From assembly GCA_950022655.1 (NCBI GenBank), contig OX465579.1, positions 80,425,193 to 80,489,192 of the forward strand: a stretch of DNA of 64,000 bases, read 5' to 3'. Within the stretch, counting starts at the first letter, position 1. The number at the start of each line of letters is the position of its first letter. The translations under genes were made by a program, and so were the position numbers. This stretch comes from Alentia gelatinosa (taxonomy: Eukaryota; Annelida; Polychaeta; Phyllodocida; Polynoidae). Below are positions 52,201 through 61,200 of this stretch, piece by piece. A model generated the notes under the pieces. It did no database searches and was not told where the DNA came from. It saw nothing but the letters and a program-made list of their open reading frames with translations.

Positions 52201-55200
52201 ATAAGCTTTTGCATTTGTATATATTTTATTCGGTCTTCTCTCCTTACATGATAACTTATTTTGTATCTATTATATATAATTTAGCGTTCAGCGTTCTTCT
52301 ACTATGTTAGTTGATTTTAAGTGGTCTGCATATTCATTAGGTTTGATATGTTTAAGTACTCTTCTTGAATGTCATAATCACCAAAGAAACCAAATGGCGT
52401 ATAGATATGTATTCTAACGTTGACGTTGAAATATTCATGGCAGTACGTTGTTGCCCCCTAAAGGTGATCTCTATCTGTTTGTCGAGTTCCCCACATGGTA
52501 TCCCAGCTGGCCTGTTTATATGTCACCATAACGCTTGTACCTATCATTCAGGGAAATTAAAAAGAAACTGAGCTAAGATGTTGATTTCTAGTTGTTCCAG
52601 ATTATGCAGCAGTAAATCCTCTCTATTGTTATAGTAGAAGGAGTGACACACGCAAAACTCAACCGTTATTTTACCCACCCACCGTCACCTATATTATACT
52701 GATCTCCCTCGTTACATTCACTTCATGGGGTTTATCTTATCATTTATTACCTTAATTATTCAGGGATGCAAGTATTCCGTTAATTTATGGATAGGAGCCA
52801 GGGGCCACCGACAGGCTACTGAATGGTTACATCAGGCCGCAGCAATGTGCAGACTTTGTCTCGCTAAATCTTCTTGTCCAATTATTTTTTCCCTCTTGAT
52901 TTTATTTCAAATGTATTTCCTTATTGTAAATTGTCTCCCTGTATCACTGACCCGTTCATTTTTATAGAAACAAACCTTATAACGATCTGTTAAAGATTTT
53001 TCCATTATGGTCAATCAATTTCATGTTTTCCAATTCACCAATCCTTTTCTTTATTTTACGCTGCTTTGGGTCTCACTGTAAAAACAAAACACTTTTGAAT
53101 TAAGTAATTGATTTTGTTGTAATTGTCTTGACTGAAGAAATCATTTCTGCTTTACAAGAGATTTTAGTATTTCCTAATTTTGTTTTTTGATATGATTGCT
53201 TTTTAGAGAGAGGACAAATATTATTTTTCAATATAAGAATTTTGAAGAAAAGAAGTATGCTGATGGTATGAAGCCACAAACTAAAGAAATCTCACAACTT
53301 CTCATGTTCAGTCTAAACAATTTTTTATGAGGATGGTCTGTTGCACTTGTATGGGTGATTATCACAAGCATCCCCAGAAAATATACAAGTATCCTCTCTC
53401 CTTTTACATTGAACCTCGAAAGGTCAAGAGCTGCTCCGTCCAGTCATCTCCTGAGATACTCTGTAAATACATGTATTGTATTTCAGTGGAAATCCGAAAT
53501 AACGAACACTCTTGTATAGGGCCCAACTGTCTACTATAGCGAGGACGATTTTTGATTGGACATTGGACTAGAGGAAAATTGTGCGGCAGAGTGCATACTG
53601 GAATTTCATAGCTTACTCATAATCTTTTCCTCCCGTGATTTCTCTGAAAATTTACAAATGTTTGTGGGTGCCAATTATTGGTATCACTGGAAGAACAGTA
53701 ATATACAGAAAGTAAACCCAAAAGCCCCTTTTCACTTCTAAATGTTTATTTAAAAACGATTGTTCCCTATATTCTTGTGAGAATGCCATTTAGGACTGAG
53801 AAAATGATGTCTACAGGGAAGGTTACTAGTATCGGGGTTTAAATACAATATAAAAGGGGAAAATTCCGTTTTTGCTAAACTGGCCATTATAGCGAGTAGT
53901 CCACTATTCTGGGTGTCCACTATTCCGGGTTTCCACCGTATATGTATTTGTGTCAAATGATGCATGTTCTCTTTGCTTACTGAACTCTCCACTTCAGTGT
54001 CTTTCATGTTCGTTTCTGTACATACAACTACAGATGTAACTATTCAAGCATGGACGGTTTGGGAAATGCTGTACGAAATCCTTTTGTTCCATTGTCAATG
54101 CATGTCTAATGATAATTTTGTAACCCTTCAGGACCTGTTAATCTTTGTGTCCTTTTTCAGGTGTTAACCTTTTCATGATCGTGATGACCATTGTAGTGCG
54201 TCTTCATTCATTTTTACCCCATACATATAAAAATCCGTTTTGTTACAGTTTCCCACATGGATCCCTTCCCATGTGAAATGACGTCATCGTTACGTGTGTC
54301 CTCTGTCGTGACGTCACAGATGTGGCGTAATGGACCATCCCTCTAGTGTCGGACCAAAAATACTAATTACCCCTGGTTTTAGTGACGGTACTCTTGTCTC
54401 TTTGATGTTAAATGGTGTCTGTGGTTTCTCTGCTTCTCTTTGTATCTGTCTCATTTACAAACTCTTATATATATTCCATTGGACAGACACGACAGAAATT
54501 CCACAGCCGGAACAAGAAATGGGTTTTCTTGTCATGGAGGCTCTAGCCGTTCTCCTCAATTCAAACTCCCAAAATGCTGGTCAGTATATTACACTATATC
54601 TACAAGGTGTTGGTTTGGTGGCCCAGGTCAGGGAATATTCATCTTAAAACACCAGTTGTCAGGTGTGCAAACGCCACCATGATTATTCAAAGTGCCTGAT
54701 TTAGGGTACCATTGGAGTACTCCCTTACCCTTGTGCCACCACATTCAACATTGAATGAGAATAACATGTTTGCCATCGTTTCTACCGGAAATACTCACAC
54801 AGAAGTGTTAATTACTTAACAGTTACATGCGACATACAAATGTGCAGAATCTGCCTACCTAGGAATCTACTAGGAATCGCGCAACCTTTAGGATGATGGC
54901 GGTTTTCGTTCATAATTCGTCCAATTGCAAAGGCTTTTTGCTATCGTTAGAAGGGATGACTTCTAGTTTGGATTTGTATCACTATCACCACAGTTTGTTG
55001 TGATATTACCAGTATTTCCCAGCCAACATCACCACTATTCACATCGCCTATTTGTCGTGATACAGACTAATTAGTATAAAAAAAGATTGTAACTGTTTCT
55101 CATGATACTTGCTGGTCAATTTTGGTTTAAAGATATCTTCTGGTTAGTGTTATTAGCTTGTCATTAAGATTTATTGTGAGACCGTAAACCTGGTAAAAAT

Positions 55201-58200
55201 GGACGTGTTCTAATGAAATGAATGTGGTATGAAAAACCTATGCCAATTCGTTTCACTAGCAGTTAAACCTGGGTAGAACACAGTCTTGCTGAAATTAAGT
55301 ATCCCATCTTGTTTTGGTTTTTAATTGTAACTACTTTAATTTTCCTAAATCGTATTTACGAGGCGTAGCGGTTCACTTCTGCACCTAGCGCTTCGCTACT
55401 TTAATTTTCCTAATTTCACATTTAGGAAATGTTATAGGTATCATTTATTCCCCACTGATTAACGTATATCGTTGCAGCCTGTGCACTGGAGGCTGCTGTA
55501 GGTAATTCCCTTTGAGCTAACCCATACCTCAGTGAATCCAGGACTGGGTCTCTATCCTGGTTACTGGGCTCGCCCATCTCCGGTATACAGCTACACAGAA
55601 ACAGCAGGGACAGGCTACCCGCTGCCCTGACCTACACATGTTTCTGGTCATCTCAACTTTCTTATTTCATTAGATTCTCTGAAAACCATGGAATTGTTCA
55701 AATAGAGGTGGAAGACAACCAAATTCATCAGGGCTGCGGTTCTTGATATAGAATAATTTTGATGGTTTTGTTCATTGTGTTTTGTTATTTATTTCTTTTT
55801 ATTTCTGTGCCTTGAACTCTGCATTTTCATGTATGTATGAGTTGAACAATTATGGACATGACCTTTCTAATAGAAATCTGTATAATTCTCAATAGAATAA
55901 CAGTTGTTACTGATAGAAATGGAAGAGGTATTTACCATGTTAGTAGTTTCGTTGTTATGCCCATCCTCTGCTGTTGTAAATCTCCCAAGTATATATCTAT
56001 CTTTACCAGCGGTAATTCATAATCAAGAGATAGAAATATTAGTACCATTATCAATGACATTGGCTTACAATCAACCTATGTAATTCACCAGAGTGCATTA
56101 CTTCAAGCCAGTAAGAGAGGCAAAGGCATTGTGATCTGTTTCACCTAAGATTAAAAGTGTGGAACTTTGTGTGAGTTCAGAGCATTAGAATTACACGCGC
56201 ATATTGGTTTAGATGCAGATAGTAAGAGAGGTGGTAAGACTGAGGCCGGGTAATTCGTATTGTTAGAGTGTGTGTTTCAATACGAATAAGTTGAAGGCAA
56301 AGAAAAGCCCATGAAATCATAATCATGTTATTATTATTTTATAACGGTTAGGCAAGGTACAGTAAAACCCCACTCAAGGGGACACCCCCACTTAAGGTGA
56401 TACTAAGCTTGGAACGGATATTTCCCGCTGTTTTGGAGTTTGTCACCGACTTTTCCTTGAGCTTTCCCTTGAGATTTTCAAATGAAGCATGTTTTATTAT
56501 TTTCCCTGAGACTTGTCCCTTTTGGACACAACCTACGGCTAGGAGGGCCGCTGTGAGGGCTGGCAGTCCACCTCATAGTCCCTCTCAACCCTCCCAGCCC
56601 TCAGCTATTTATGAATAAACATATGTCCCCATAAACTTTTCTCTCCTCATAGAAACAATTATTTATTGAAAATAAATCATTAATTTAATTATATATAAAT
56701 TCTTCTTTCAATAATAATTTCTAAAACTGTATTGTCAGGAGAAATAGAGCAAATAATCTCCTACAACTTCCAGTCATCCATGGTTGAGATTATTTCACAA
56801 TGTTTAGAGAGGAAAGTCCCGGGGAAAATTTCAAAGTGTGAACAGATTTGCCTAGAGATTTCCAGCTCCTGCTGGTGAGACATTTTTTTCGGTGCACAAT
56901 CCAAGGAAAAAAGTCACAAAGTGTGCGATGCCCTTAAAGGTTCTACTCAATTAACACTGGTGCTGACATCTGGTTTCATGAAAATGTAGCAGTTTCCCAT
57001 AGACACCAGTAGATAAGCACTTACCTTCTTCAGATGGCCTTCGCATAGAAATTAGCATGGTGACATAGTATTTTTTTTAGCTTTTCTCATTTGTACATGT
57101 TCCAAACTATCATAATCCAGAATTATTTGCAAAACTCAATAGAATTTCGAAATCGGTCAACTACCAGCATTTGTCTTTAAAGGGACAGTTTTTCAGCATG
57201 GAAATGCTTTTAACCCCACTTAAGGGGGCACTTTACAGGGATACCTTATCAAATACTCTCCATATTATCTTCATTCCTCGTTTATGTTGTTTGTGTATGG
57301 TGGCCAGACAGATGTCGCAACAAGGCGACACCCACGGATACTGAGACAGGAGACATAGTCTGATAATTCCTCCAAACATGAACTAAATTTCTGTGCTACA
57401 TACATTAAGAGAGCTCCTCCTTCCACTGTCTAATCTCTGTGCATGCTCACACACAGGCGTGTTTCGGGAGTGTGGAGGGGCTCGGTGCGCTCACAACATG
57501 GTACCCTTCCCACAGTGCCGCCACCAGGCCCTTAACATCGTGCAACAGCTGGTGCTGTCCAACGGCGGCGAGGACGACATGGGCACGCTGCTCGGCCTCA
57601 TGCACACGGCGCCCACTACGGCCCTTGAGCTCAAGACGCACATTCTGAAGGTCAGTCTGCCCTCCGCAACTACTTTCCTTAGTATTGCCAGTCACTGCTG
57701 GTTGTCGCAATGGATTTCTGACCTTGTACTTGGCCACACCTCATCCTCTTTATAGCCCATTCTCTCTACAGCTTAATTATATCCGCCTTCACATTTTCTT
57801 CCCTATTCATTATTGTATATGTGGCTCCATGACCCATTCCATTATTGTTCTATTTCCCCAAAACATAAGTCTAATAGAAGGTATTGGACGTTAAAATACC
57901 CAAACAAACAAACAACCCCCAATACATCAATCCTTCCCCCTTTGCTTCACTCCCCATTGCATCATTGCCTCTCTCCACTCTGCATCATTGCCTCTCTCCC
58001 CTCTGCATCATTGCCTCACTCCCCTCTGGATCATTGCCTCCGTTCCCACTGGATCATTGCCTCACCCATTGCTTCATTGCTTGACTCCCTACTGCATCAT
58101 TGTCATCTCACTCCCCATTGTATCATTGCCCCACTCCCCATTGCATCATTCCTTAACATCCCACTGCATCATTGCCTCACTCCCCATTATACCATTGACC

Positions 58201-61200
58201 CACTCCTCATTGCATCATTCCTTAACCTCCCACTGCATCATTGCCTCAGTCCCCATTATATCATTGACCCACTCCCCATTGCATCATTGCTTAACTTCCC
58301 ATTGCATCATTGCCTCACTCCCCATTATATCATTGACCCACTCCCCATTGCATCATTGCTTCACTTCCCATTGGACCATTGCCTCACTCCCCATTATATC
58401 ATTGGCCCACTCACCATTGCATCATTGCTTCACTTCCCATTGGACCATTGCCTCACTCCCCATTATATCATTGACCCACTCCCCATTGCATCATTCCTTA
58501 ACCTCCCACTGCATCATTGCCTCACTCCCCATTATACCATTGACCCACTCCCCATTGCATCATTCCTTAACCTCCCACTGCATCATTGCCTCACTCCCCA
58601 TTATACCATTGACCCACTCCCCATTGCATCATTGCTTCACTTCCCATTGGACCATCGCCTCACTCCCCATTATATCATTGACCTACTCCCCATTGCATCA
58701 TTGCTTAACTTCCCATTGGACCATTGCCTCACTCCCCATTATATCATTGACCCACTCCCCATTGCATCATTCCTTAACCTCCCACTGCATCATTGCCTCA
58801 CTCCCCATTATACCATTGACCCACTCCCCATTGCATCATTCCTTAACCTCCCACTGTATCATTCCCTCACTCCCCATTACATCATTGCTTGACAGGTACC
58901 TTGGAATGCGAATCGAAGGGTTAGAGATAGGCGTCCCGGTCATACCACTGTTATCCCTACCTGTTACCTGTTATTCCTATCTTCTATTTAAATGCTACTG
59001 TAATGTGAAAATACAAAGATGATTCAACCATTCCATTACTAGGGAACCTCCTGTGCATTCAATCCAACTACTCTAATTACCGTTAAAAGAAAGATTCTGC
59101 TCTTGTGGTAAAATCCTTTTTATATATACTGTCTTTCCCTTTTTTAAAAGTTGTCTTCTCTCCTCTTCCCTCAATTATATTTCCGGACTCTTTTATTTTG
59201 TCCCATTCTTAACCCTTATTCATCCCTTATTATTGCTCTTTTGTGTGCCATATTTCCTATTACCTTCCTTCAAAGATGGCAGTTATCCATGGGAATTTTT
59301 ATTTTCATTTTCATCCCTTGTTAAAAACAAATGTAATATCAATTGAGCTTCACACACGCCAATAAAACAATGCTTTGAACCTCCCCACAGATTATCGGCC
59401 CCACACTATAGATAACACTGACTCGTTTCCATTGTTTTCCCGATCTCCCCGAGGCATCAAATTCCACCTGAAAGATATTTCGATTACTTTCTGACCCAAC
59501 TTTAGATTTATTTTATTTGAGGTATAGTAGACATTCAAACTGTGATCTGCTAGCGTTGAGAGAAGACCTTTCGCTATTTGCGTTGACAGTCACTGCTGAA
59601 CGTCCTCCGGGAGAGTCACCGCACGCGTATCGTCTTTCGTAAAGTGGGCGGCTTTGTGTACGTCATGTCAGTCCTCGTCTCCATGGAGGGCTGCCTCGCC
59701 GACCCGCCCAAAGCGCCATGGGACACAGGTACAGCCTACTCTCCTCTGCCACTAAAATATATACTCTTGTACCTGATCAGTTCAAGTAGAAAGCTATTTA
59801 TTATAGCTTAGAATCGAGAGATGTATCTTTTCCTAAATATTACATATATCGTGATTGGAGCAAATACCCATATTGATACTTCACTCTTAAACCTGATTAG
59901 TGCAAAATCTCTAGGTATTAAGTAGTACCCGCTGCTGTCCCTATTTCAGACTTATTGAATTGTCATAGGTTGTAATGAAGCTCTCCCTCTCATAAGAAAT
60001 ATTTTCCAAACCCTACTTTTTGCCTTGATGATATTAGATCATTGCAGTTATTCTCCACACATGACACCATCACCTCGAAGTTAAATAGTGAAGGAAATCA
60101 GAGATATATCATATTCATTTTGATAAATGTTTATTGGATTTCTCTCTTTTGCAGCCAAAAGAAAAGATATTATAACCCTACTTAAAACCGTGTTCAGCAC
60201 TCTAACCGTAGCCATGAGATACGAACCAGCCAATGCCAAGTTCTTCGCCACCGAGGTAAGTTTGTCCACAACAAAGATATGTTTTACAAGCAGGCATCAC
60301 CAATATGCCTGAATGTGCCAGAGACATTAAAGACTATTACACATTCAACACTGCATGTTGCTAATTAACCAGTTTACAGGACATACAATGAAGTGCATAC
60401 TGACGCTGCCACATCATATTCCATTTTATACTTCCCTATATTTTATTTTATTTTCTCAACTAAGGCAATAGCTTATAAGTACAGTTTTGGCATACACTAA
60501 TCTGCAAACTGATAAAAACTCACTATGATTCCTCAAAGAACATCTGTACTTTATATCATAGAAGATCATGAATACAGTAAAGATGTTCATTTAGGAAAAT
60601 TGCCTTAGCCAGTAGCTTGGCCAAATAACATTTCGATTGCTAACAGCTTTTCTTTTACTAAATTACACATGTCAGACTTGAGAGTAGGCCTTCATAGCTC
60701 AGACAACACAATGAGCACACTATTAAACTTCTCTTATTGCAGCAACTAGTGCAGTGTAACAACAGAGTGAGTACTGGTACGACGGGAGGGTGAAGGGATC
60801 TAGCTTTAATTTCATATAGCTCCAGACAACCTTGCCAATGTGTGGTCCCATGCCTAAACGCACCTAACAATACCTGGTCATCACACATACACACTCAAGG
60901 CATCCTTGCAGCCTCAAAATATATAAAGAATAAGTCCTCAAGCCGTATCTATTTATACCTCCGCGTTTCTTTTACTTAGAACGTCTATGGCAGAAATGAC
61001 CTTGTCACCTTGACAGAAATGACTTTGTCACTGTCGCAGGTATGACTATGTCGTTATAACAGAAATGGCTTTGTCACTTGACAAGAAATGGCTTTGTCAC
61101 TATAACAAATGACCTTGTCCTATGACAGGAATAATGCGTCAGTAAACTGTCACTTCGGCGACCTACGCATCAACCAATCAGTGGCGTCACTGGTTAGGTT

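Noticed and set aside
57813..59022. Two long overlapping + strand ORFs of 359 and 344 codons
   Set aside because: Both are translations of the 23-bp minisatellite in intron 13; the stop-free monomer keeps more than one frame open. No homology and no start context of note.
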